From positions 1-64,000 of the forward strand of contig JBCCGT010000020.1 of the NCBI GenBank assembly GCA_039029135.1: a stretch of DNA of 64,000 nt, given 5' to 3'. Of this stretch, positions 55,822 through 64,000 are shown piece after piece. Numbering within the stretch: the stretch's first letter is position 1; each line of letters starts with the position of its first letter. The notes under the pieces were generated by a model. It saw only the letters and a list, made by a program, of their open reading frames with translations. It made no database searches and was not told where the DNA came from. The stretch comes from JALZVT01 sp039029135. GTDB taxonomy: Bacteria; Pseudomonadota; Gammaproteobacteria; Pseudomonadales; Azotimanducaceae. The position numbers and the translations under genes are program-made.

Positions 55822-57150
55822 TCAACCGTTGTGATCGAAGCCCGCGAGCCGCGCGCGCGCGGCGGCCGCGTGCGCGGTCAGCCCTTCGCCATCGGCGAGC
55901 TGGGCGGCGATGCGCGCCACACCCTCGACGCCGTCGCTGGAGAGCTGGATGACCGAGGTGCGCTTGCGGAAGTCGTAGACGCCCAGGGGCGATGCGTAGC
56001 GCGCCGTGCCGAAGGTCGGCAGCACATGGGACGGCCCCGCCGCGTAGTCGCCCATCACCTCGGCGGAGGCGGCGCCAACGAACACCGCGCCCGCGTGGCG
56101 CACGCCGTCGAGAACCCTCTGCTCCTGCTCGGGCGCCACCTGAATGGACAGGTGCTCCGGTGCCACGCGGTTGGCGATGGCAACCGCGTCGTCAAGATCG
56201 CGCGTGCGGATCAGCGCGCCGCGACCGGACAGCGATGCGCGTATGACGTCCGCGCGCGACATCTCGGTCAGCAGCCGCTCGAGCGCCGCAGCCGTGCGCT
56301 CGACCAGATCGGCGGAGGGCGTAAGCAGGATCGCCTGCGCGGCCGCGTCGTGCTCCGCCTGACTGAACAGGTCGAGCGCCAGCAGGTCGGGGTCCGCTGC
56401 GTCGTCGGCGATGATCAGAATTTCGCTGGGACCCGCGATCATGTCGATCGCCACCGGCCCGAACACCTGCCGCTTCGCCTCCGCGACGAACGCGCCGCCC
56501 GGCCCGACGATCTTGTCGACGCGCGGCACCACCGTCGTGCCGAAGGCGAGTGCGGCGATCGCCTGCGCGCCGCCCACCGCAAACACACGGTCGACGCCGG
56601 CAACCGCGGCCGCCGCGAGCACAAAGCGATTGCGCGTGCCGTCCGGCGTTGGCACCACCATGACGATCTCATCGACCCCGGCGACCTTCGCCGGAATCGC
56701 GGTCATGAGCACGGTCGAGGGATAGGCCGCCTGCCCGCCGGGCACGTAGAGACCGACGCGCTCCAGCGCCGTGACACGCTGGCCGAGGCGATTACCGGCC
56801 TCGTCTACATAGCCCCACGACTCTTCGACCTGATGCTCGTGATAGGCGCGGATGCGCGCCGCGGCACCCGTCAGGGCCAGGCGATCGCTCTCCGGCAGTC
56901 GCTCGAGCGCCGTATCTAGCTCGGCGCGCGAGATCTCGAGGGCGCCGCTGTCGGCCGGCGCCCAGCGATCAAACCGCCGGGTGCAGTCCACAAGCGCCGC
57001 ATCGCCGTCGCGCCGGACGTCCGCGATGATGGCCTCGACCTTGCCGCGCAGATCGCTCGACTCGGAGGTATCCCACTCCAGCAGCGCATCGAGCGCCTCA
57101 GTGAATCCGGGCGCCGCGCTGTCGAGGCGCCTGACGAGGGCCGCGCTCAT
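55822..57150 (-). CDS. hisD: histidinol dehydrogenase
   Basis: NAD-dependent enzyme of the last two steps of histidine synthesis; zinc-dependent. It has 442 residues. Motifs: VGLYVPGGQAAYPSTVLM, FAVGGAQAIAALAFGT, KIVGPGGAFVAEAKRQVFG, IDMIAGPSEILI, SQAEHDAAAQAIL and the C-terminal PTFGTARYASPLGVYDFRKRTSV. The start overlaps the hisG stop codon by 4 bases. hisC, which follows in Pseudomonas, is absent; zapE comes next. Confidence 0.97.
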   Translation of the reverse strand: MSAALVRRLDSAAPGFTEALDALLEWDTSESSDLRGKVEAIIADVRRDGDAALVDCTRRFDRWAPADSGALEISRAELDTALERLPESDRLALTGAAARIRAYHEHQVEESWGYVDEAGNRLGQRVTALERVGLYVPGGQAAYPSTVLMTAIPAKVAGVDEIVMVVPTPDGTRNRFVLAAAAVAGVDRVFAVGGAQAIAALAFGTTVVPRVDKIVGPGGAFVAEAKRQVFGPVAIDMIAGPSEILIIADDAADPDLLALDLFSQAEHDAAAQAILLTPSADLVERTAAALERLLTEMSRADVIRASLSGRGALIRTRDLDDAVAIANRVAPEHLSIQVAPEQEQRVLDGVRHAGAVFVGAASAEVMGDYAAGPSHVLPTFGTARYASPLGVYDFRKRTSVIQLSSDGVEGVARIAAQLADGEGLTAHAAAARARLAGFDHNG

Positions 57151-57782
57151 GCCGCCTCGCTGCGCTCGACGGCCGCGCGCAGCGCGTCGATCAGCGGTTC
57201 GATCTCGCTATAGCGCGTCTTCATGGCGGCGCGATTGACGATGACGCGCGTCGAGATGTCGGTTATCCGATCCAGCGCGACCAGGCCGTTGGCCTTCAGC
57301 GTATTGCCGGTCTCCACCAGATCGACGATCTGATCGGCCAGCCCGAGCTGGGGCGCGAGCTCGAGCGCGCCGGACAGCTTGATGATCGACACCTGCTGCT
57401 GCCGGGCCGCGAAGTGGGCCACCGCTGTCTTCGCAAACTTGGTCGCGACGCGCAGGCGGCCGCTCGGCTCGTGCCCCGGGATCCCCGCCGTCATCAGCTG
57501 ACAGCGCGCGACGCCCAGGTCCAGGCGCTCGTAGTAGTCGGTGGCGGTGGTCTCCAGCAGCGTGTCCTTGCCGACCACGCCCATGTCCGCGGCGCCATGC
57601 TCGACGTAGGTGGGCACGTCGTCGCCGCGCATGATGATCAGTCGCGCGGTGCCGCAGCGCGTGGGCACAACAAGGCGCCGAGTGGCGGCGAGGTCTTCTT
57701 CGGGCTCGAGGCCCGCCGCCGCCAACAGGGGCAGGCACTTGCCGAGAATCCGACTGCCTTTGTTCAGTGCGATCGTGAGCAT
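57147..57782 (-). CDS. hisG: ATP phosphoribosyltransferase, short form
   Basis: First enzyme of histidine synthesis. At 211 residues it is the short HisG form, which lacks the C-terminal regulatory domain and, by family knowledge, needs the HisZ subunit encoded elsewhere. Motifs: IALNKGSRILGKCLPLLAAAGLE, RGDDVPTYVEHGAADMGVVGKD, and QIVDLVETGNTLKANGL (PRPP loop). It lies between murA and hisD. Confidence 0.96.
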   Translation of the reverse strand: MLTIALNKGSRILGKCLPLLAAAGLEPEEDLAATRRLVVPTRCGTARLIIMRGDDVPTYVEHGAADMGVVGKDTLLETTATDYYERLDLGVARCQLMTAGIPGHEPSGRLRVATKFAKTAVAHFAARQQQVSIIKLSGALELAPQLGLADQIVDLVETGNTLKANGLVALDRITDISTRVIVNRAAMKTRYSEIEPLIDALRAAVERSEAA

Positions 57783-57818
57783 GAGGTTTACTTCGCTCGA
57801 CGCGCCCGACGCGTCGCT

Positions 57819-59077
<1,259 letters not shown>

Positions 59078-59078
<1 letters not shown>

Positions 59079-59305
59079 CAGCCGGCTTCCGCAGGGGTGA
59101 GCGCCCTGATGGTGACGGCGTGCACGCTGCCTTCGCTGATCAGGTGTTTGATCGTCGCGTACACGAGCTGCTGTTTCTTCACGCGGTTGAGGCCGTCGAA
59201 CGCGGTGCTGACGACCTCGATGTCGAAGCGGCCACCTTCGCCGCTGACCTCGACGCTGGCGACTTCAATGCCGTCTCGCACGCATTGGGCAATGGTATCG
59301 ATCAT
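59078..59305 (-). CDS. ibaG: BolA family protein IbaG
   Basis: Small BolA-like protein, 75 residues from ATG 59305. BolA proteins bind monothiol glutaredoxins with a 2Fe-2S cluster; IbaG is linked to acid resistance and to the mla locus. VASVEVSGEGGRFDIEVVSTAFDGLNRVKKQQLVYATIKHLI is the family core, with the RVKKQQ motif. GTG 59338 would add eleven residues. It stands between mlaB and murA as in E. coli. Confidence 0.92.
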
Positions 59306-59374
59306 GTGTTGGGTCTCTGTTAGGAAAGCCGCGTCCACTACGCCCGCTGGCTGCCGGCGGTGGTGCTGCGCGCG

Positions 59375-59692
59375 TCAGTCGCTCGCAGCGGCGTCGCAAG
59401 CAAACAATTGTGACAAACCCGAGAACTCCAGCACACCCTGCAGTTCCGGCGAGAGGCCATCGAAACCCAGATCCACCTGTGCATCGCGCGCGGCGCGCAG
59501 CCAGTCGATGGCCACGGCGACAGCGGGGCTGGTGGCGTCGAGCGAAGAAAGGTCGAAGCGCGCCGTCGTGTCCGCCGCGCGAATCAGCGCCTCGCCCGCA
59601 GCGCGGACGACGTTAGCGTTGTCCCAATCGATATCGACCAGCAGGCGGGCGCCCGTCGGCGTGGACTCGAACAGTTCGCTACTCGCCCGCAA
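59375..59692 (-). CDS. mlaB: STAS-domain protein MlaB
   Basis: Cytoplasmic STAS-domain subunit of the MlaFEDB phospholipid transporter; it binds and stabilises MlaF. I chose TTG 59692, which has GAGG six bases upstream and overlaps the mlaC stop codon by 14 bases, giving 105 residues (E. coli 97). ATG 59725 would overlap mlaC by 47 bases. ARFDLSSLDATSPAVAVAIDWLRAARDAQVDLGFDGLSPELQGVLEFSGLSQLF matches the STAS core, although the usual DTGG loop is weakly conserved. Confidence 0.82.
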   Translation of the reverse strand: MRASSELFESTPTGARLLVDIDWDNANVVRAAGEALIRAADTTARFDLSSLDATSPAVAVAIDWLRAARDAQVDLGFDGLSPELQGVLEFSGLSQLFACDAAASD

Positions 59693-60407
59693 CGTCGACC
59701 TCGGCGACCAGACCGCCCCAGGCATCGATCACGCGATCGAGATCGCCGCCGTACTGCTTGTCCCGCACGGCCGACGCGAACTGATTGCGGAAGGTCAGCC
59801 CCATGTTGATGCCGTTGATGATGATGTTCTTCATCTGCCACTGGCCGGCCTTGCTGCGGCCCATGGTGTAGCTCAGCGGATAGACCGTGCCGCCGGCCGT
59901 CTCGATTTCCATGTTGACGATCGGACGGCGGGCGTTCAGCGGGCCCGTAGCATCCAGCACGCGAATCTCCTGATCGCTGAACTCCAGCAGCGCGTTGGCG
60001 TAGGTTCGCACCAGGCTCGACTTGAAGGAGCTGGCAAAACGCTCCCGCTGTTCCGTCGTTGCGCGCTTGAAGTGCACCGCCATGACGAGTCGGGCGAACG
60101 AGCGGAAATCCACTACGGGTTCGAGCAGCGCCTGCAGCTCCGCGTAGTAGCGCTCGGGGTCTTCTGATGCATAGGCGCGCGCGCTGGCCAGCAGCGCAGT
60201 CATGTCCGCGGAAGACTGCCGGACCACGTCGTGCGGCGTCACGTCTGCGGGCGCGGTCTGCGTGACCTGCTCCGCCGCCTGCTCGGCCGCGGCGACAAGC
60301 TGTGGCGCGAGAGCGCCAGCGGCAAGCGCGGCCAGCAGCATCGCCATCAATCCGGGGCGCGCTGCGCGCGGACGCCGCAGCCTGTCGTGTTTCAAGTTCG
60401 CAGACAT
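59679..60407 (-). CDS. mlaC: periplasmic phospholipid carrier MlaC
   Basis: Periplasmic shuttle between outer-membrane MlaA and the inner-membrane Mla complex. It has 242 residues: signal peptide (about 1-41), then PHDVVRQSSADMTALL, VDFRSFARLVMAVHFKRATTEQRERFASSFKSSLVRTYANALLEFSDQEI, and INGINMGLTFRNQFASAV near the end, all typical. GGGAGG precedes ATG 60407. It is separated from mlaD by 241 bases rather than abutting it. Confidence 0.93.
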   Translation of the reverse strand: MSANLKHDRLRRPRAARPGLMAMLLAALAAGALAPQLVAAAEQAAEQVTQTAPADVTPHDVVRQSSADMTALLASARAYASEDPERYYAELQALLEPVVDFRSFARLVMAVHFKRATTEQRERFASSFKSSLVRTYANALLEFSDQEIRVLDATGPLNARRPIVNMEIETAGGTVYPLSYTMGRSKAGQWQMKNIIINGINMGLTFRNQFASAVRDKQYGGDLDRVIDAWGGLVAEVDVAGE

Positions 60408-60648
60408 GCGCGCCTCCCTTGGTTCAACTTCGATTTAACTTCGCTCACAAATTTTCTCGGCCGCTACTGCAAACGTGTGTTGCGGAAACCCGCCGCCCAA
60501 CACTGAAAAAAGCGGGTTGGCCAGACCAGCCTAGCCAACAGCATATAGACTGCTGATTCTGCCGCTCGTTCCCTGTTCAGAACCTGAACAGGGCAGCGGG
60601 CGACAGCGGTTTTACATCATCATGGCAATTGCTGCCTACCGCCCTCGA
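60408..60648 (-). promoter_or_regulatory. mlaD-mlaC spacer with inverted repeat
   Basis: This 241-base gap splits the mla operon. CCCTGTTCAG (60571-60580) and CTGAACAGGG (60584-60593) are perfect inverse copies around AAC, with partly complementary GCCGCT/AGCGGGC flanks. A run of T follows a weaker GC-rich stem further down (about 60505-60535, minus strand). The gap may end the mlaFED message and start a separate mlaCB-ibaG-murA one. Confidence 0.4.
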
Positions 60649-61104
60649 CTAGTTACCGAGACTCGTCACCAGGTCGCCGATCAGGTTTTCCAGCACCAGC
60701 GCGCCCTGCGTCTCGGTGATCTCGTCGCCGTCCTGGAGGTACTCCTCATCCGCGCCCGGCGACAGGGCGATGTAGCGACCGCCCATCACGCCCTCAGTCA
60801 CCACCTGCGCGCCCGTATCAAGTGCGAGGGGTCCGACACCACTAGAGACCGTCAGCGTGACGATCGCCTCGCCGTATTCGGCATCGACCGAGATGCTGGC
60901 GACCCGTCCGATCGTAACGCCCGCCATGGTGACCTTCGCGCGCTCACGCAGGCCGGAGACGTCGTTGAACCGCGCCAGCAACGAATAGCCGGTGTCGCCG
61001 CCGCCCACATTCACACCGCTGACGCGCACCGCCAGAAAAGTGAGCGCCACTAGCCCCGCCAGCACGAAGGCGCCCACGCTGATCTCGACCGTTCGCATAC
61101 GCAC
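60649..61104 (-). CDS. mlaD: MCE-domain protein MlaD
   Basis: Membrane-anchored MCE protein; a hexamer forms the lipid channel of the MlaFEDB complex. It has 151 residues: one N-terminal helix (VGAFVLAGLVALTFLAV) and the MCE fold (YSLLARFNDVSGLRERAKVTMAGVTIGRVASISVD, GAQVVTEGVMGGRYIALSPG). The C-terminal helix ENLIGDLV extends the pore. The start overlaps the mlaE stop codon. Confidence 0.95.
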   Translation of the reverse strand: MRMRTVEISVGAFVLAGLVALTFLAVRVSGVNVGGGDTGYSLLARFNDVSGLRERAKVTMAGVTIGRVASISVDAEYGEAIVTLTVSSGVGPLALDTGAQVVTEGVMGGRYIALSPGADEEYLQDGDEITETQGALVLENLIGDLVTSLGN

Positions 61105-61886
61105 TACTTGAACTCCCCGAACATGACCAGTGTCAACACGAAATCCAGCGCCAGCACGGCGATGGAGGAATAGACGACGGTGCGCGTCGTGGCCTCGCCG
61201 ATGCCCTCCGCCGTGGGCACGGTATCGTAACCCTGAAACACGGCGATCCAGGTCACGACGATGGCAAAGATCACGCTTTTCAGCATGCCGTTGCCGATAT
61301 CGCGGCCGAGCTGCACGCCGTCGCGCATGCCGCTCCAGAAACTGCCGATATCGACACCCAGCCAGTCAACGGCGACCACGGTGCCGCCATAGATCGCGAC
61401 CACCGAGAAGATGGCCGTCAACAGCGGCAAACAGATGAGGCCCGCCCACAGCCGGGGCGCGACGATACGATGCAGCGGATCGACGCCCATCATCTCCATG
61501 CTGGAGAGCTGCTCGGTCGTCTTCATGAGCCCGATCTCGGCCGTGATCGCTGAGCCAGCGCGGCCGGCGAACAGCAGCGCGGTGACCACCGGCGACAGTT
61601 CGCGCAGCAGCGTCAGCGCGAGGCCCAGGCCCACGATGCTCTCCGCGCCGAAGCGGGCGAGCTGGGTGTAGAACTGCAGCGAGATCACCGCCCCGATCGA
61701 GAACGCCGACAGGCAGACGATAATCAGGCTCAGCACGCCGATGTTATAGATCTGGCGCATCAACAGCGGCACGTCACCGAGCGTAGGCAGCCCCCAGAGC
61801 GCCTGAGCCCACATCACGGTGGCGCGGCCCAGCGTCTCCAGCCGGCTCAGCGCCCGCTGACCGAACACGCGCAGCAGCAGAAACAC
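61104..61886 (-). CDS. mlaE: phospholipid ABC transporter permease MlaE
   Basis: Permease subunit of MlaFEDB, 260 residues (E. coli 260). Features: MRQIYNIGVLSLIIVCLSAFSIGAVISLQFYTQLARFGAE, LSPVVTALLFAGRAGSAITAEIGLMKTTEQLSSMEMMGVDPLHRIVAPRLWAGL, and the C-terminal EGIGEATTRTVVYSSIAVLALDFVLT. It follows mlaF after an 85-base gap. Confidence 0.96.
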   Translation of the reverse strand: MFLLLRVFGQRALSRLETLGRATVMWAQALWGLPTLGDVPLLMRQIYNIGVLSLIIVCLSAFSIGAVISLQFYTQLARFGAESIVGLGLALTLLRELSPVVTALLFAGRAGSAITAEIGLMKTTEQLSSMEMMGVDPLHRIVAPRLWAGLICLPLLTAIFSVVAIYGGTVVAVDWLGVDIGSFWSGMRDGVQLGRDIGNGMLKSVIFAIVVTWIAVFQGYDTVPTAEGIGEATTRTVVYSSIAVLALDFVLTLVMFGEFK

Positions 61887-61971
61887 TAGCGCCGCCTCCC
61901 CGCCACGCCGCCGACGCGCGGGCGCGCCGTTCGAGGCGTTACGAGATCGCGAACCCGAAGGCGCTCCAACA

Positions 61972-62769
61972 TCAGCCCTCCTGCAGCAGATCCGCCTCGA
62001 AATCGAGGGCGGGATAGTGGAAAGGGACAGGACCGTCAGGTGAGCCGCGCATGAACTGCTGAATGCGCGCCGAGCCGTGGCTGCGCAGCACCTCGGGGGC
62101 GCCGTGGGCGATCACCTCGCCGTCGGCAATCACATAGATCTTGTGGGCGATACTGACGGTCTCGTGGATGTCGTGCGAGACCAGCAGGCTGGTCATGCCC
62201 AGCGCCTGATTCAGCCCCTCGACCAGCGCCAGCAGGACCCCCATAGCGATCGGGTCCTGTCCCGTGAACGGCTCGTCGTACATGATCAGCTCAGGATCCA
62301 GCGCGATCGCCCGAGCGAGCGCGACCCGCCGGGCCATGCCGCCCGATAGCTGGCTGGGCATCAGATCGCGTGCGCCGCGCAGGCCCACGGCGTTGAGCTT
62401 CATCAGCACGATCGAGCGTATCAGCGGCTCGTCGAGCTTCGTGTGCACCCGCAGAGGAAAGGCCACGTTTTCGAACACGTTGAGGTCGGTGAACAGCGCC
62501 GAGGACTGAAACAGCATGCCCATGCGCTGCCGCAGCCGGAATAGCTCTCGACGGCTGAGCTGACAAACGTCCTGGCCGTCGACCAGCACGCGCCCACGAT
62601 CCGGGCGCACCTGGCCGCCGATGATCCGCAGCAGCGTCGTCTTGCCCGTACCGCTCGGCCCCATGATCGCGGTGATCTGACCGCGCGGCACCGTCAGATT
62701 GAGGCCGTTGAAAATGATGCGTTCGCCGCGCGAGTAAGACAGGTCTTCGACCTGGATGAAATCGGCCAA
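61972..62769 (-). CDS. mlaF: phospholipid ABC transporter ATPase MlaF
   Basis: ATP-binding subunit of MlaFEDB, 265 residues. Walker A GPSGTGKTTLLRIIGGQ, Q-loop GMLFQSSALFTDLNVFENVAFPLR, signature LSGGMARRVALARA, Walker B ELIMYDEPFTGQDP and switch HDI. The C-terminal tail (VPFHYPALDFEADLLQEG) resembles the extension that contacts the neighbouring MlaF. It is first in the operon, divergent from the antiporter gene. Confidence 0.96.
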   Translation of the reverse strand: MADFIQVEDLSYSRGERIIFNGLNLTVPRGQITAIMGPSGTGKTTLLRIIGGQVRPDRGRVLVDGQDVCQLSRRELFRLRQRMGMLFQSSALFTDLNVFENVAFPLRVHTKLDEPLIRSIVLMKLNAVGLRGARDLMPSQLSGGMARRVALARAIALDPELIMYDEPFTGQDPIAMGVLLALVEGLNQALGMTSLLVSHDIHETVSIAHKIYVIADGEVIAHGAPEVLRSHGSARIQQFMRGSPDGPVPFHYPALDFEADLLQEG

Positions 62770-62909
62770 CCCCGGGGATCCTTACCTAGCTAATGCCCGA
62801 TCGAGGGCGCGTGTATCTGGGCGCCGATGATACCTGCCTTGGCCTCACCCGGCGATGCGACTAAAGTGGCTCACCACCGCCCGTGGCGCGCAGGTCCGAC
62901 TCCCCCTCA

Positions 62910-63884
62910 ATGCTCTCCTCCCTCTGGATTCCCATCTTCGCCCTCGTTATCGGGCTCGTGTTCCTCGTCTGGAGCGCGGATCGGTTCCTGTCGGGTGCCG
63001 CGGCCACCGCCACCAACGCCGGCGTCTCGAAGATGATGATCGGGCTAACCGTGGTATCGCTGGGCACCTCCGCACCGGAGATTCTCGTGGCGCTGGCGGC
63101 GGCGCTCGACGGCAATCCGCTGCTGGCCATCGGCAACGCGGTGGGCTCCAACATCGCGAACATCGGCCTGGTGCTGGGCATTACGGCGATCATCGCGCCG
63201 CTGCCCTTCAGCGGCGAGACGCTGCGCACCGAGCTGCCCTGGCTATTCGGCGCGACCGCCCTGGCCCTGCTGCTGCTGTTCGATCAGAACCTCTCGCGGC
63301 TCGACGGCCTGCTGCTGCTGGCGGGGCTGGCCCTGATCCTGTTTGGGCTACTGCAGCGCCAATCGACGCATCCCGATGACATTAGCGAGGCCATCAGCCA
63401 GGAGCTGGAAGAACTGCCCGAGATGCCCATGCGACCGGCCCTGTTCTGGCTGGTGTTCGGCCTGGTTATCCTGCTGTGCAGCGCGAACCTGCTGGTCTGG
63501 GCGGCCACTGAGATCGCGATCGCCCTGGGCGTCAGCGAACTCATCATCGGCCTGACGATCGTCGCAATTGGCACGAGCCTGCCGGAGCTCGCCGCCACGG
63601 TGGGTTCGGCGCTCAAGGGTCATACCGACATCGCCGTCGGCAACGTCGTCGGCTCGAACATCTTGAACATCCTGGCGGTGATGTCCGTGCCGGCACTGGT
63701 GCATCCCATCGGCATCGACGCCGCGGTGTTCTGGCGCGACTGCGGAATGATGGTCGCGCTGACCTTGCTGCTCGGGCTGTTTGCCTACGGCATGAACTCG
63801 CGCGCGATCATCACCCGCTTCGAGGGCATCGTCCTGATCCTCAGCTGGGTCGGCTATAACTGCATGCTCTACATACAGGCCTGA
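62910..63884 (+). CDS. yrbG: CaxA/YrbG-type Na+/Ca2+ exchanger family protein
   Basis: Inner-membrane cation exchanger of the Na+/Ca2+ family, 324 residues from ATG 62910. It has two inverted repeats of about five helices. Each repeat carries the ion-binding pattern: VSLGTSAPEILVALAAALDGN with NAVGSNIANIGLVLG, and VAIGTSLPELAATVGSALKGH with NVVGSNILNILAVM. A hydrophilic loop (SQELEELPEMP) separates them. GTG 62883 is a possible longer start. The position between mla and kdsC matches E. coli yrbG, but kdsD is missing. Confidence 0.92.
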   Translation: MLSSLWIPIFALVIGLVFLVWSADRFLSGAAATATNAGVSKMMIGLTVVSLGTSAPEILVALAAALDGNPLLAIGNAVGSNIANIGLVLGITAIIAPLPFSGETLRTELPWLFGATALALLLLFDQNLSRLDGLLLLAGLALILFGLLQRQSTHPDDISEAISQELEELPEMPMRPALFWLVFGLVILLCSANLLVWAATEIAIALGVSELIIGLTIVAIGTSLPELAATVGSALKGHTDIAVGNVVGSNILNILAVMSVPALVHPIGIDAAVFWRDCGMMVALTLLLGLFAYGMNSRAIITRFEGIVLILSWVGYNCMLYIQA

Positions 63885-63887
63885 CCG

Positions 63888-64000
63888 TTGCCGGCCGGCG
63901 CCCCTGTCGACGACCTGCTGGCCAATACCCGCCTGCTGAGCCTCGACGTCGACGGCGTACTGACCGACGGCCGCATCGTCTACACGGCGAGCGGCGACGA
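63888..64000 (+). CDS. kdsC: 3-deoxy-D-manno-octulosonate 8-phosphate phosphatase, 5' part
   Basis: Start of KdsC, cut off by the window end. From TTG 63888 the frame reads LLANTRLLSLDVDGVLTDGRIVYTASGDE; DVDGVLTDG is the HAD-type nucleophile motif of KdsC, a step in KDO synthesis for lipopolysaccharide. Only 37 complete codons are visible, and the start is uncertain since no ATG precedes the conserved part. It follows the antiporter by three bases. Confidence 0.85.
   Translation, partial: MPAGAPVDDLLANTRLLSLDVDGVLTDGRIVYTASGD

Noticed and set aside
60571..60593. Intrinsic terminator at the mlaD-mlaC palindrome
   Set aside because: No T-run follows directly; it is reported only as an inverted repeat.

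Overview
The window is a piece of a high-GC gammaproteobacterial chromosome. Almost all of it is core housekeeping DNA. The evidence is the Gram-negative content (SecA, Mla lipid transport, LpoA, DolP, KdsC), the gammaproteobacterial gene strings (pilBCD-coaE, rsmH-ftsL-ftsI-mur-fts, rplM-rpsI-petABC-sspAB, mlaFEDCB-ibaG-murA-hisGD) and their resemblance to Pseudomonas- and Xanthomonas-type gene order. I cannot name a genus.

Layout. 1-6.9 kb: accessory and stress genes (spondin-domain protein, fxsA, an alkyltransferase-like protein, a membrane-anchored beta-lactamase-fold protein next to ampG, yajQ, a degenerate response regulator). 7-13.2 kb: pyruvate dehydrogenase aceE-aceF, ampD and nadC. 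13.3-22.7 kb: type IV pilus locus with a pilin accessory protein, a Wzy/PglL-type ligase, tRNA-Thr(CGU), two different pilins and pilB, pilC, pilD; pilA has a near-perfect sigma-54 promoter. 22.8-26.6 kb: an AT-richer segment with coaE, an unfamiliar membrane-anchored sugar-binding-fold protein, and argJ. 26.7-31.4 kb: secA, an M23 peptidase and a DciA-like DUF721 gene. 31.6-43.7 kb: a compacted dcw cluster (mraZ-rsmH-ftsL-ftsI-murE-murD-ftsW-murC-ftsQ-ftsA-ftsZ). 44.2-49.2 kb: a vapBC toxin-antitoxin pair, RNase P RNA, rsmI, lpoA, yraN and a DolP-like gene. 49.4-55.8 kb: sspB-sspA, cytochrome bc1, ribosomal proteins S9 and L13, zapE. 55.8-64 kb: hisD-hisG, murA, ibaG, the mla operon, a CaxA-type antiporter and the start of kdsC.

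How the genes work together. Most of the window serves the cell envelope: peptidoglycan precursors (murA, murC-E), their polymerisation and crosslinking (ftsW, ftsI, lpoA), recycling (ampG, ampD), hydrolase activation or cleavage (M23 protein), division (ftsZ, ftsA, ftsQ, ftsL, zapE), phospholipid transport (mla) and pili. The dcw junctions overlap by 1 to 8 bases, which suggests translational coupling.

Most notable: the dcw cluster lacks murF, mraY, murG, murB, ddl and lpxC although the remaining genes abut seamlessly. Other conserved strings are also missing internal members (zapD/yacG after coaE, diaA, kdsD, hisC). The best candidate for something undescribed is the 507-residue sugar-binding-fold/multi-helix membrane protein at 23776-25299, in a compositionally foreign tract. 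Other points are a receiver-GGDEF protein degenerate in both domains, an FtsI with SSQ in place of SSN, and a four-unit MraZ operator just downstream of a promoter. No CRISPR array, prophage or intact insertion sequence was found.
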